Shown: positions 8,122-16,624 of the stretch, piece after piece
Layout of the letters: each line of letters begins with the position of its first letter
How positions within the stretch are numbered: position 1 is the first letter of the stretch
IMG/VR virus record: IMGVR_UViG_3300036766_000806
Coordinates: 27,048-91,047 of that record
Source: a virus
Strand: one strand, 5' to 3'
DNA length: 64,000 bases
Position numbers and translations under genes: made by a program
The notes under the pieces: model-generated
Database searches by the model: none
The model's input: the letters and a program-made list of their open reading frames with translations, nothing else
Told to the model about the DNA's origin: nothing

Positions 8122-8817
8122 TCTTTCTACATATATCTAAAAACTCCTTTTTGGAGAGACCATTTTCATAATATTTATAATGTTACAGCATAACACCACA
8201 TTATCTCTTGTATATCCTTTTGTGGAATCTAGTCTTTCCAAGGATAGCGAATAAGAATCGCTGTTGTTTCTATTTCTATTTTCTATAGTAGTTTTCATTG
8301 GGATTTTAGAATAGTAACACAACCCATTTTAACGATTGTATATTTCCATTAGAAAATCTCTGGTTATGTTTAGCTCTATATTTCTATTTTTAGCTCTACT
8401 TTTTGCTGCTCCAAATCGTTTGACAATGAGATGAGCGGTGGGATCGTTTTTATATTTTTTTATAAAATCCTCTTTCTCTCCTCGTTTGAAATACGTGAAT
8501 GTAATAATCCCCATTTTCTTTGCTTTATATTGGACTTGTTTTTTTGTTTTGTTTAACTTTTTCGCTATCTCCCAGAAGGGGAGTTTATTATCAGTATATT
8601 GTTTTAGAAGGCTATCTTCATCATCTGTCCATTTAGATATGTCAAATGTTCTTTTTGCTAATCCCAATTTTATTCTTTTATAAGAAATACTTTCCACCGA
8701 CCGATTTAATTCGGCAGCGATTTGATAGTTAAAATATCCTTTATTCAATAAGTCTTTAAGTCGTTCTACATCACCGCTGCTCCACGGTTTCCATCTATTT
8801 TTGTCTAACATTTTCAT
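8093..8817 (-). pseudogene. HNH homing endonuclease with a nonsense codon and a frameshift
   Basis: Read leftward, an N-terminal helix-turn-helix-like region with two repeats (residues about 10-110) continues to EIYNR, meets TAA at 8331-8329, and continues in the same frame with NGLCYYSK and the HNH core LERLDSTKGYTRDNVVLCCN. The stop most simply comes from CAA (Gln). A second lesion near 8163-8166 (one A missing in a short A run) shifts the frame; the alternative frame restores the family ending NGLSKKEFLDICRKI. Two independent lesions argue for a dead gene or poor consensus. Confidence 0.75.
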
Positions 8818-8938
8818 AATATTTTCGCATTCTCTTTTTATTTATTTTATCTCTATTTTTGTAGTAATATACACTTCTCCACTTTCTCTTAGCGAGAGTT
8901 AGAGAGTTTTCATCATTATATTTTTTTCTTCTTCCCAT
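8795..8938 (-). CDS. small basic protein, probably the detached start of the HNH gene
   Basis: 47 residues, very rich in Lys, Arg and Tyr (KRKWRSVYYYKNRDKINKKR). This type of sequence is common as the N-terminal extension of phage HNH endonucleases. It overlaps the start of the degraded HNH frame by 23 bases, so the two may once have been one gene or are translationally coupled. Confidence 0.5.
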   Translation of the reverse strand: MGRRKKYNDENSLTLAKRKWRSVYYYKNRDKINKKRMRKYYENVRQK

Positions 8939-8987
8939 ATCTAATAAATATATAACTCCTACGAAAAAACTCCGAAAAAATTATTAC

Positions 8988-9015
8988 TTGGCTTTTTGTA
9001 GGAACGTGGTATATT
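8988..9015 (+). promoter_or_regulatory. promoter of the 9024 gene
   Basis: -35 TTGGCT, 16 nt, -10 TATATT. ATG 9024 is 2 nt past the predicted +1. Confidence 0.6.
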
Positions 9016-9023
9016 CTTGGGAA

Positions 9024-9401
9024 ATGAATGATTACTACAAAGAATATACACAGGAGCAGATTAATAAAATGCTTTCCAATCCGCCAAGAGCAGTAAAACC
9101 TCCAGTAGTAAAAACTATAATCCCTCCTCCACTTATATACCCGAAATAATCCTCAAACTTCACCCGATTTATTACAAAATGGATAATTTTTGTTTGGACT
9201 GGTTTTTGCGGAATTGGGTGCGCTGTTACAGGATTATTGGGAATTCTAAATTCTGCTGCCAGTTATCCCTCCGATCCGTCCCCATCCTTCCAACTTGGAA
9301 CTTTTTTAGGAATAATGTCCCTGTTAGGGGTTTGGGGTATTCTATGGAGTATAATAGCAATTCCATCGATGGTAATATGGATTATTTCCGGGAGAGAATG
9401 A
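9024..9401 (+). pseudogene. two-helix membrane protein interrupted by in-frame TAA
   Basis: From ATG 9024 the frame encodes 41 residues with a Pro-rich end, stops at TAA (9147-9149), and then continues in the same frame for 83 codons to TGA 9401. The continuation holds at least two transmembrane helices (WIIFVWTGFCGIGCAVTG; LGIMSLLGVWGILWSIIAIP). The reading IYPK-stop-SSNF is consistent with CAA changed to TAA. Another frame here (9179-9436) has no membrane or domain logic and is rejected. Confidence 0.6.
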
Positions 9402-9445
9402 ACCTCATCGAGTTTTTAAAGACCAAATGGGCATAAAATAATGTC

Positions 9446-9474
9446 TTGACAATTTCACCGTGTTGGTGTATAGT
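9446..9474 (+). promoter_or_regulatory. promoter upstream of 9497
   Basis: -35 TTGACA, 17 nt, -10 TATAGT. The ATG lies 16 nt past the predicted +1. Confidence 0.65.
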
Positions 9475-9496
9475 ACAGCAGAAAATTTGGGAACCC

Positions 9497-9673
9497 ATGT
9501 CGAGAACCAAAAAGAAAAGCAAAACTATGGTATACGGTTCACATGAAGAAACTTGGGAATATTGGGATGAAATCAGAGAGTTGAGAAAAGTTCTTCGACG
9601 CATTTTGAAGAATCCGTATCGAAAAACTCCTCGTACCAAAGCGAGAAAACTATTAAATTCGTCACGGCGATAA
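9497..9673 (+). CDS. small basic protein
   Basis: 58 residues, strongly basic at both ends (SRTKKKSK; KTPRTKARKLL) with a central helical segment. It may bind nucleic acid. Upstream in-frame codons fall in the promoter. Function unknown. Confidence 0.5.
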   Translation: MSRTKKKSKTMVYGSHEETWEYWDEIRELRKVLRRILKNPYRKTPRTKARKLLNSSRR

Positions 9674-9719
9674 TCCGATGTCAGAAAAACAGTAATCAAC
9701 ATATAAACAACAAAAAATT

Positions 9720-10814
9720 ATGGCAACAAAAAACATACATCTAATCATCATCGATCCGCAGAATGATTTCTGCATCAAAACTGGCCCCGGCGGTGAAATC
9801 GGCGCACTAGTTGTAGCGGGTGCTGATTCTGATATGAAACGGCTCGGCGCTTTCATCACGAAAAACAAAACTCGCATTAATGAATTTCACTGTACCTTAG
9901 ATTCTCACCAAGAAGTACATGTCGCCCATCCAATCTTTTGGTTGGATTCCAAGGGCAATCATCCCGCTCCCTTTACATTGATTACAGATGATGACGTGAG
10001 AAACGCCAAGTGGCGATGTTTTAATCCTAAATGGCAACCTCGTGCTCAGGCTTATGTGGATGCTCTCAAATCAAAAGGTCTCGACCAGCTAAATGCTGGC
10101 AGTGGATACAAATTCAGCGCAACCAGAGTCAAAGATCTGGGTGCGTCTGAATACACCCTCGCAACAATTGTCGTGGATGCATCTGGGTCTGTTGCGGGGT
10201 TTGAGGATCAGCTAAATCAATGTCTCAAAACCGTTTTCAATGCTTGTGCCAAGTCTCCTCGCCGTGATAATCTGATGCTTCGTGTCATTCAGTTCAATAC
10301 AGTGTTGACTGAGTTACATGGATTCAAGTTGCTTGGTTCAATCACCGAAAAGGATTATGACAACATTCTTCAAATTGGTGGATCAACAGCCCTCTTCGAG
10401 AGCATGGATGAAGCAGTTCAAGCTACTGGTACTTATGGCAAGTCTTTAACTTCTCAGGACTTCCTCTGCAATGCAATTGTTGTTGTAGTCACTGACGGAG
10501 AAAACAACGATGGTGCAATTATGGACCCGGCACAAGTCAAGAAATCTCTGCAACAGGTTCGCCGTTCAGAGAATCTCGAATCAATTCTTCTCATTCTCGT
10601 TGGCGTCACCAACGATGATGTAAAGCTGAATACTTATCTCCAGACTGTCAAGGATGACTGTGGATGCGATCAATATGTTTCAATAGGTCGTGCAACCCCC
10701 GGACGTGTGGCAAAACTTGCAGAGTTCATAAGTCAGTCCATATCAAGTACTTCCTCGGCTCTGGCGAATAAGACGCAAAGTACGCCGCTCAATCCGGCAT
10801 CGTTCAAGTTTTAA
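9720..10814 (+). CDS. chimera: N-terminal half of a nicotinamidase fused to a VWA domain
   Basis: 364 residues. Residues 1 to about 118 match a nicotinamidase/isochorismatase-type hydrolase (IIIDPQNDFC with the catalytic Asp; CTLDSHQEVHVAHPIFW with metal ligands). The second half of that fold, with the catalytic Lys and Cys, is missing. From about residue 125 the protein is a von Willebrand factor A domain with a MIDAS motif (VVDASGSV, about 150-157) and VVTDGENND near 260. The enzyme half should be inactive, while the VWA part looks complete. A deletion joining two genes is the simplest origin. It ends in a strong terminator beside an IS element. Confidence 0.75.
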   Translation: MATKNIHLIIIDPQNDFCIKTGPGGEIGALVVAGADSDMKRLGAFITKNKTRINEFHCTLDSHQEVHVAHPIFWLDSKGNHPAPFTLITDDDVRNAKWRCFNPKWQPRAQAYVDALKSKGLDQLNAGSGYKFSATRVKDLGASEYTLATIVVDASGSVAGFEDQLNQCLKTVFNACAKSPRRDNLMLRVIQFNTVLTELHGFKLLGSITEKDYDNILQIGGSTALFESMDEAVQATGTYGKSLTSQDFLCNAIVVVVTDGENNDGAIMDPAQVKKSLQQVRRSENLESILLILVGVTNDDVKLNTYLQTVKDDCGCDQYVSIGRATPGRVAKLAEFISQSISSTSSALANKTQSTPLNPASFKF

Positions 10815-10848
10815 GCGGGAACCTGCTGCTAACCCTAAACGGAAGAAA

Positions 10849-10874
10849 GGGCACCGGATTCCGGTGCCCTTTTT
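10849..10874 (+). terminator. rho-independent terminator after the VWA gene
   Basis: Stem GGGCACCGG / CCGGTGCCC with a 3-nt loop, followed by TTTTT. Confidence 0.85.
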
Positions 10875-10889
10875 GATAATGTCAAAATA

Positions 10890-10930
10890 CACACGACCCT
10901 AAAGGGTCGGTGCTTGCCTCTGACTGACAG
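10890..10930 (-). ncRNA. candidate omega RNA end next to tnpB
   Basis: TnpB nucleases use a guide RNA from the 3' end of tnpB through the element's right end. The hairpin CGACCCTAAAGGGTCG directly downstream of the tnpB stop fits that place. This is inferred from family knowledge; the true RNA would start well inside the tnpB coding region. Confidence 0.35.
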
Positions 10931-12032
10931 AGACGATTGGTGATTTGACTTTCACCTGTCCATCAAGTGCGGAGCACGTAATGGAGTGTTTGTTATACCG
11001 AAGTCCAATATTATTAGAAGCGTTGAGGTCAGCATCTAATACTTTTCCGTCAATGGCATAATACCTACATCCTTTACGCTTGCCATTGTCAAGACCCCGA
11101 TAGTCAAGTTGGCTGGTGTAGTGAGGACAAACGACTTCCACTCTCTTGCCGAGAGCGAGTGCCTTGTAGGTCAATATGGTTTTGAGTGTGAAAAATGGGA
11201 CTTGGGATAATCGGTTGTTGAACCTTTTACCTTTGGATTTGGACTTGATTTTGGAAAGGTCTTCCAAGACCAATATGTTTGCGGAAGTTGTCAATAGGTC
11301 ATTGACAATGTGATGTGTGTAGTTCTTTGAGAAATGATATTCTCTGCGTCTCAACGTTTTGAGTTTGGTTCGGGCAGAGTGAGAAAGTTTGCCTTGAAGT
11401 TTGCGTTTATTCCAACGTATCTTTCGCTTATGCTTATTGAAGTCGTTGCCTTTGACGATGTTTCCTTCGCTTGTAGCGACAAGACGTTTTAGACCTAAAT
11501 CTATACCAATGGTCTTGGTTCCTTTGAGTGGTTTGGTGGTGTCGTTGAAAACAACAGACAGAAATACATCGTTTCCTCTTGCGAATACGGATGGGTCTTG
11601 TAGAGGAAACTTCTCAAATAGTTCATTGACCTTTTGATACTTGGAGAGTTTGGCAGTGATACGTCCATCCATCGTAGTGAGTTTGATGGCATCATTTCCA
11701 ATCCAAGTATAGATACGCTTATCAAGTTGGATGTTGAGACGATTGGTTTTGACTGGTTCCTCAATCTTGTGATGATTGGCACGGATGGTCTTATACTTGG
11801 AGATTACGTCTTGTTCTGCCTTGATTACAAACTGACTTGGAAGGGCTGGAAACTGCTTACGGACTAAATCGTAGGAGCGTTGGTGAAGAGGCATAATGCC
11901 ATTACAGGTCTTCATTCCAAAGCGGATGGTGGATATAACGTTGAATGCCTCACGCTTCAAGGCGAGGGAGTTGATGAGGGACTGCTTATCCTCATCTTTC
12001 TCAAAAATCAACTTTATATTGTATGTTTTCAT
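10899..12032 (-). CDS. tnpB: TnpB RNA-guided nuclease of IS605 family, zinc finger degenerate
   Basis: 377 residues. RuvC-like catalytic motifs are present: GIDLGLKRLVAT (first Asp), ILVLEDLSKIK (Glu) and DADLNASNNIG (last Asp). Family members cut DNA guided by an RNA from the element end and help the IS persist. The usual four-cysteine finger between YTSQ and DADLNA is largely gone: only CPHYTSQ and one more Cys (KGCRYY) remain. The other finger cysteines appear substituted. Whether this variant is active is unclear. Confidence 0.85.
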   Translation of the reverse strand: MKTYNIKLIFEKDEDKQSLINSLALKREAFNVISTIRFGMKTCNGIMPLHQRSYDLVRKQFPALPSQFVIKAEQDVISKYKTIRANHHKIEEPVKTNRLNIQLDKRIYTWIGNDAIKLTTMDGRITAKLSKYQKVNELFEKFPLQDPSVFARGNDVFLSVVFNDTTKPLKGTKTIGIDLGLKRLVATSEGNIVKGNDFNKHKRKIRWNKRKLQGKLSHSARTKLKTLRRREYHFSKNYTHHIVNDLLTTSANILVLEDLSKIKSKSKGKRFNNRLSQVPFFTLKTILTYKALALGKRVEVVCPHYTSQLDYRGLDNGKRKGCRYYAIDGKVLDADLNASNNIGLRYNKHSITCSALDGQVKVKSPIVSVSQRQAPTL

Positions 12033-12059
12033 TTACTGACTGATACATATAGTGAGAAT

Positions 12060-12473
12060 ATGTCAAAAGCACAAAAATCGTATCATTGTTCGTCCCATAG
12101 CAAATATTTGCTACAGGCACATCTTGTATTTGCGACCAAGTATCGCAAGAAACTGCTTGATTGTCAAGTCAAAGAAGACATCAAACAAATCTGCTACGAC
12201 ATTGCGAAGGAGAAGGGTATTACTATTGTAGCGATGGAAACTGATTTAGACCACATACATTTGATGGTGGATTATCCACCTACGAAGTCAGTGTTAGAAA
12301 TGGTTGGGAACTTCAAGTCCATATCCACGTTTAGGATATACAAGAAGCATAGAGCATTCCTAAAGGGTCATTTTTGGAAGGAAAATACGTTTTGGAGCGA
12401 TGGATATTTCACTTGCTCCATTGGTGAGGCATCACCTGAAACCATCAAAAAATACATTGAAACACAAGGATAG
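12060..12473 (+). CDS. tnpA: IS200-type Y1 HUH transposase TnpA
   Basis: 137 residues. The HUH metal site is DLDHIHLMVD, and the catalytic Tyr is in TIKKYIETQ near the C-terminus. HUH Y1 transposases excise and insert single strands at the element hairpins. ATG 12060 is chosen because it matches the usual family length; the longer frame from 11880 overlaps tnpB. Confidence 0.9.
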   Translation: MSKAQKSYHCSSHSKYLLQAHLVFATKYRKKLLDCQVKEDIKQICYDIAKEKGITIVAMETDLDHIHLMVDYPPTKSVLEMVGNFKSISTFRIYKKHRAFLKGHFWKENTFWSDGYFTCSIGEASPETIKKYIETQG

Positions 12474-12530
12474 ATGTCGTTGCTCCTCCCCTACCCTAAA
12501 GGGATAGGGGTTTCCGCAACGAGAAAAAAT

Positions 12531-13295
12531 ATGAATGAAGCACCCGAAATTGCTAACCACGCCGTCTATAATGGAAAAATGGAGCTTTCCATGATGGATA
12601 AACTTTTCTTCGTTGACAAAATCGAGCCAGATGTTGTTGTGGACCTTGGTTGCGCCAACGGCGCTTTGTTACGGGCTATTAGCAGGGCGAAAAATGTCAA
12701 GCTGGTTGGATATGACAATGATCCCAAAATGGCACAGATGACTACAGATTTTTCTGTCTATTCTGATTGGGAAAGTGTGAAATTTGTCATTACTGAATAT
12801 AAGCACCCCGCTTTTGTTCTTTCCTCTGTCATTCACGAAGTTTGCCACTACGGAAGTAAAACGGATATTGATGCTTTCTGGAAACGGGTTTTTGAGTCTG
12901 GATTTGAGTACATAGTCATTCGGGATATGGTGCCGGGGCGAGCGGTTGATCGGATGAGCAATGCGAATGATGTCAAGAAGGTTTATCATAAGTTTCTTGG
13001 CACCAAAGCTCTTGACGATTTTGAACGGGTATGGGGAAGTATTGAAAACAATAAGCAGCTTATCCATTTCCTTCTCAAATACCGCTATCTCGAACCGAAC
13101 TGGGAGCGAGAAGTGAGAGAAAACTATATGCCCATCACTCGTGAAGCATTACTCGCCAAGATCCCAATGGAATATAATGTTATATTTCACGAGCATTATG
13201 TTTTGCCATATTTACTACAAACAGTACAAGATGATCTCGGGGTAGAAATCAAAGATCCAACACACTTAAAACTGATATTGAGGAAAAGCAAATGA
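12531..13295 (+). CDS. SAM-dependent methyltransferase
   Basis: 254 residues. VVDLGCANGALLRAI (motif I) and VGYDNDP (motif II acidic residue) define a class I methyltransferase fold in the first third. The C-terminal half is helical and unassigned. The substrate is unknown; no NPPY-type motif is seen, so it is not an obvious DNA adenine enzyme. The upstream in-frame ATG at 12474 belongs to the IS end and is rejected. Confidence 0.7.
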   Translation: MNEAPEIANHAVYNGKMELSMMDKLFFVDKIEPDVVVDLGCANGALLRAISRAKNVKLVGYDNDPKMAQMTTDFSVYSDWESVKFVITEYKHPAFVLSSVIHEVCHYGSKTDIDAFWKRVFESGFEYIVIRDMVPGRAVDRMSNANDVKKVYHKFLGTKALDDFERVWGSIENNKQLIHFLLKYRYLEPNWEREVRENYMPITREALLAKIPMEYNVIFHEHYVLPYLLQTVQDDLGVEIKDPTHLKLILRKSK

Positions 13296-13744
13296 TCGTT
13301 ATCTATTCAGATCAAGACGTACAAAGGCTTCTTTCGATAAATGTGGACAGCGTTTTTCTCGCTGGTCCAACTTCACGATCCAAAGACGTGCCTTTATGGA
13401 GACCCGAAGCACTGGATATTTTGCGAGCACACGAATACAGCGGGCAAGTATTAGTGCCTGAGTATCTTGATAAGGAGAAACCCTTTGATTTTGATAAACA
13501 AGTAGAATGGGAGTACTATGCACTTGAACATTGCAAGAAGATTATTTTTTGGATACCGAGAAAAATGGACACGATGCCAGCCCTCACAACCAATGTAGAG
13601 TTTGGGCATTATGCTGGTTATTGTAGGGTGTTTTATGGCAGACCTGATGATGCAGAAAAATGTCAGTATCTCGATTGGTTTTACCGAAAGCATGAGTGGA
13701 GACCTATTTACAATAACCTCAAAGACCTATTGAATGCAATATGA
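13292..13744 (+). CDS. nucleoside 2-deoxyribosyltransferase-like protein
   Basis: 150 residues, overlapping the previous stop by four bases. VFLAGPTSRS followed by WRPEALDIL, and a later VEFGHYAG segment, match the nucleoside 2-deoxyribosyltransferase-like family. Members cleave or exchange N-glycosidic bonds of nucleosides; relatives act on nucleotide-derived signals. It is coupled to the methyltransferase and the metallophosphoesterase. Confidence 0.7.
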   Translation: MIVIYSDQDVQRLLSINVDSVFLAGPTSRSKDVPLWRPEALDILRAHEYSGQVLVPEYLDKEKPFDFDKQVEWEYYALEHCKKIIFWIPRKMDTMPALTTNVEFGHYAGYCRVFYGRPDDAEKCQYLDWFYRKHEWRPIYNNLKDLLNAI

Positions 13745-14352
13745 AAACATGGATTACAGCAGATTGGCACCTTGGCGAAGATCGCTTTGAATTGATGGGC
13801 GGGCCATTTTCAAGTGCGAATCAAATGTCAAGTACTTTGATTACTAATCACAATCTCTTGGTTGCGCCCGAGGATAAAGTTATCGTGGTTGGGGATGTTT
13901 GCTATCAAAAAGCACCAGAATATCTTTATCAAGTGGCACATTTCAATGGACACAAAACACTTGTGCGTGGCAATCATGACCGAGTATTTACGGACGAACA
14001 ACTGAAACCATATTTTGATACAATTATTGCCGATGGAGACGGATTTGCTATCACGACAGGCGACGATTTACTTTGTTATGTTACGCATTATCCCACTGAG
14101 GGAAGGGGAGATATATTTAACTTGGTGGGGCATATTCATGCCGCCTGGAAATATCAGTTGAATATGCTTAATGTTGGAGTGGACGTACATCACTTCCAAC
14201 CAGTAGATATCGATAAGATCCCATTTCACCTTGAAGCAATCAAAAGGTATTATGATAAAGATGTATGGGTTGCTTATGACAGCGCAAATACGAAGTGGTG
14301 TGGATTAAGGGGTAAAAAGGGAACGTATTTTCGTCCCCAAGCTGACAAATAA
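13741..14352 (+). CDS. calcineurin-like metallophosphoesterase
   Basis: 203 residues, start overlapping the previous stop. The five metal-binding motifs appear in order: ADWHLG (D8, H10), GDVC, GNHDR, THYP and GHIH. The enzyme hydrolyses phosphoesters; in this small bacterial/phage subfamily the substrate is generally unknown. Placement beside nucleotide genes suggests a nucleotide substrate. Confidence 0.85.
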   Translation: MKTWITADWHLGEDRFELMGGPFSSANQMSSTLITNHNLLVAPEDKVIVVGDVCYQKAPEYLYQVAHFNGHKTLVRGNHDRVFTDEQLKPYFDTIIADGDGFAITTGDDLLCYVTHYPTEGRGDIFNLVGHIHAAWKYQLNMLNVGVDVHHFQPVDIDKIPFHLEAIKRYYDKDVWVAYDSANTKWCGLRGKKGTYFRPQADK

Positions 14353-14357
14353 TCTAC

Positions 14358-14385
14358 TTGACTTTTTATACAAGTATGGTATGGT
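14358..14385 (+). promoter_or_regulatory. promoter of the 14392 gene
   Basis: -35 TTGACT, 16 nt, -10 TATGGT. Predicted +1 is the A of the ATG. Confidence 0.75.
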
Positions 14386-14391
14386 ACAAGC

Positions 14392-14571
14392 ATGAAAGTT
14401 AAAGATCTCATACGCAAATTAAAAAAAGAAGATCCCGAAGTAGAAGTGTTAGTCCGGACACGTACTTGTGTGGGAAATGTGGCTTATGTCCGTAGAGTAG
14501 AAAAATCTACCTATGGATTCTTTGGGAAAAATATTCCTTGTATTCTTCTTAATCACGATGGTCAGGAATAG
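14392..14571 (+). CDS. small unknown protein
   Basis: 59 residues (MKVKDLIRKLKKEDPE... then a beta-rich C-terminus). The opening resembles many small phage proteins with a helix followed by a strand pair. It has its own leaderless promoter, which supports it as a real gene. Confidence 0.6.
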   Translation: MKVKDLIRKLKKEDPEVEVLVRTRTCVGNVAYVRRVEKSTYGFFGKNIPCILLNHDGQE

Positions 14572-14619
14572 TTTGATGTTATGATGGAAAATTGTTGGGG
14601 ATTACCAAAAAGGAACACC

Positions 14620-14647
14620 TTGACATTTTATAGTTCTGTGGTATCTT
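14620..14647 (+). promoter_or_regulatory. promoter of the nicotinate phosphoribosyltransferase gene
   Basis: -35 TTGACA, 16 nt, -10 TATCTT. Predicted +1 is the A of ATG 14654. Confidence 0.75.
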
Positions 14648-14653
14648 CTCAAT

Positions 14654-15832
14654 ATGATAAAAATTGATAAGCCGATTATATTATCTATACTAGACACGGA
14701 TCTTTATAAAGTTACGATGGGACAAATGGTGTTCCATGATTTTCCCGAAGCTGTGGTACAGTATGATTTCATAAACCGTGGTAAAACACCATTTCCTCCC
14801 GGATTTGATAAGGCTTTACAAGAACAAATCAACCATTTGGCATCTCTTCGTTTGACTCCGGATGAGGAGGGGTGGACAAAAACCATTCCATATATTCGCC
14901 CGACGTATATAGAATGGCTTAGAGGATATATTTACGATCCTAACAAAGTTGTGTTTGAGCTAGATTCTAACGGTCAGCTTAGACTTCAAATTCACGGTCC
15001 CTGGTATCGTACTATTTATTGGGAAGTACCTCTCATGGCTATTATTTCTGAATTGTTTTTCAAAATGACAAACCAACAAATGGATAGTAATGCTTATTCT
15101 CGCATTATTACTACGGCAGAAAACCTTAGAAATGCTGATGCTTACTGGATAGATTTTGGTACAAGACGCCGATTTTCATATGAAATACAAAATGCCGTTG
15201 TTAGAACTATGAAAAAATATAAAGGATTTCTTGGAACGAGTAATCCTTATTTAGCTTATATACACGGTGTTACTCCACATGGTACATTTGCCCATGAACT
15301 CGTACAAGGAATTTCGGGAATGTATGGAGTCCGAGGAGCCAATACGATTACAATGAAACGTTGGGCAGAGCATTTCAATGGTAACTTGGGTGTAGCTTTG
15401 TCCGACACTTTTGGAACCTTTTCGTTTTTAAGAGACTTTGATATATATACCGCTAAACTTTTTGATGGAGTTCGCCAAGATTCTGGAGATCCAATTTTTT
15501 GGGGACATAAAATAATAGAGCATTATAAAAAGTTGGGTATTCCAACCAGTAACAAGCGATTGGTGTTTAGTGATAATCTCAATGATGAAAAGTACATTAA
15601 AATTCACAACTTATTTAAGGATATTGCTCAACCCATCGGAGGAATCGGCACTTTTCTTAGTAACAATGTTGGAGTAAAACCATTAAACATGGTAGTGAAA
15701 TTGAAACGTATCAAAAAAACAAAAAATTCGGAGTGGATTGATGTAGTGAAGCTCAGTGATGACCCAGGAAAAGAAATCGGTACTCCAGAGGCAATAGAAC
15801 TTGCTAAAAAAGAATTAGGCATAAGTGCTTGA
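14654..15832 (+). CDS. pncB: nicotinate phosphoribosyltransferase
   Basis: 392 residues, about the length of bacterial PncB. Family motifs: LDTDLYKVTMGQ at the start, FGTRRRFSYE, HGTFAHEL (His region), DTFGTFSFLRDFD, and GVRQDSGDP. It makes nicotinate mononucleotide from nicotinate and PRPP, the first step of the Preiss-Handler NAD route. The partly deleted nicotinamidase at 9720 would have supplied nicotinate. A NAMPT-like specificity is possible but the motifs fit PncB better. The stop TGA is inside the -35 of the next promoter. Confidence 0.85.
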   Translation: MIKIDKPIILSILDTDLYKVTMGQMVFHDFPEAVVQYDFINRGKTPFPPGFDKALQEQINHLASLRLTPDEEGWTKTIPYIRPTYIEWLRGYIYDPNKVVFELDSNGQLRLQIHGPWYRTIYWEVPLMAIISELFFKMTNQQMDSNAYSRIITTAENLRNADAYWIDFGTRRRFSYEIQNAVVRTMKKYKGFLGTSNPYLAYIHGVTPHGTFAHELVQGISGMYGVRGANTITMKRWAEHFNGNLGVALSDTFGTFSFLRDFDIYTAKLFDGVRQDSGDPIFWGHKIIEHYKKLGIPTSNKRLVFSDNLNDEKYIKIHNLFKDIAQPIGGIGTFLSNNVGVKPLNMVVKLKRIKKTKNSEWIDVVKLSDDPGKEIGTPEAIELAKKELGISA

Positions 15833-15856
15833 CTTTTTATAAAAGTGGAGTATAAT
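15829..15856 (+). promoter_or_regulatory. promoter of the 15863 gene
   Basis: -35 TTGACT overlaps the pncB stop; 16 nt; -10 TATAAT. Predicted +1 is the A of the ATG. Confidence 0.8.
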
Positions 15857-15862
15857 GTCAGC

Positions 15863-16276
15863 ATGATTATCAAACTCCATTGCGACTGCGGACAACCCAT
15901 CGAAGTAGAAGCCGAACAACACGGACAATCCTTCAACTGCCCCTCTTGTAATAAGGATTTGATTGTCCCCGATTATAAACCATCCCCGCCCGTTATTCCT
16001 CCACCCATTCCCGTGACAGAACGAGTGAAGATAAAGGAAAAGCAATCCCACGCCGGTCCTATTGCCTTGTTTCTGATTGGTCTAATCCTTACTCCCTTCA
16101 CCTGTGGCATAGGAATACTATTCATTGTCGTCGCCATCATTGCCGACCTACTTACTCCTATCTACAAATCCATTTATGTCTGCGGTCAGTGTGGCAACTC
16201 CATTTCCTCGGTCTCTAAAATCTGCCCAGTCTGCCATATAGAACTCATTGATCCTCGCCCGTGGTGGAAGTTTTAG
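15863..16276 (+). CDS. membrane protein with two zinc ribbons
   Basis: 137 residues. An N-terminal ribbon (CDCG, CPSC), a proline-rich linker, a hydrophobic double segment (about residues 70-100) and a C-terminal ribbon (CGQCG, CPVC) are visible. This layout is typical of small zinc-ribbon membrane proteins. No enzymatic motif. Confidence 0.6.
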   Translation: MIIKLHCDCGQPIEVEAEQHGQSFNCPSCNKDLIVPDYKPSPPVIPPPIPVTERVKIKEKQSHAGPIALFLIGLILTPFTCGIGILFIVVAIIADLLTPIYKSIYVCGQCGNSISSVSKICPVCHIELIDPRPWWKF

Positions 16277-16288
16277 AAAAATAGGGTT

Positions 16289-16624
16289 ATGAGTGTGAAA
16301 ATGGAACACAAATACAAACAAATGAAAAAATCAAAAAAACCAGAACCATTACGGATGTCATATGAAACGTATGCTTATCTCAAATCTCTTCTTGAAAGAG
16401 AAATGAAGTTATTAGACCACGATTTAAAAATAGCGTATAATTTCATTCCCAAAGAACCATATGAGCGTGGAAAACTTTCGGGAGTAGATAAAGCTAATAA
16501 CATCTTTATAACTGAGTATTCCAGATTAAATGCCATGTTAACCGAACTTTGGAAGGTTGCTCAAGCAACTTACAAAGATCACCCAAATCTTGAAATGAGA
16601 AGATTTTGGGGACTAAAAGAGTGA
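16289..16624 (+). CDS. helical unknown protein
   Basis: 111 residues, basic N-terminus then long helices. It is followed by the HAD gene with a four-base GTGA overlap, which suggests coupling. No family recognised. Confidence 0.5.
   Translation: MSVKMEHKYKQMKKSKKPEPLRMSYETYAYLKSLLEREMKLLDHDLKIAYNFIPKEPYERGKLSGVDKANNIFITEYSRLNAMLTELWKVAQATYKDHPNLEMRRFWGLKE

Larger units (their letters stand above)
10880..12520. mobile_element. IS200/IS605-type insertion sequence with divergent tnpA and tnpB
   Basis: The element holds tnpB leftward and tnpA rightward, separated by 27 bases. Its ends carry hairpins of the kind used by HUH transposases: CGACCCTAAAGGGTCG at about 10894-10909 and CCCCTACCCTAAAGGGATAGGGG near 12487-12509. 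Exact ends and the target tetranucleotide cannot be fixed without an empty site. It lies in an intergenic gap between the VWA and methyltransferase genes. Confidence 0.8.

Noticed and set aside
9179-9436. Rightward 85-codon frame
   Set aside because: The overlapping frame has two membrane helices and continues the promoter-linked 9024 gene.
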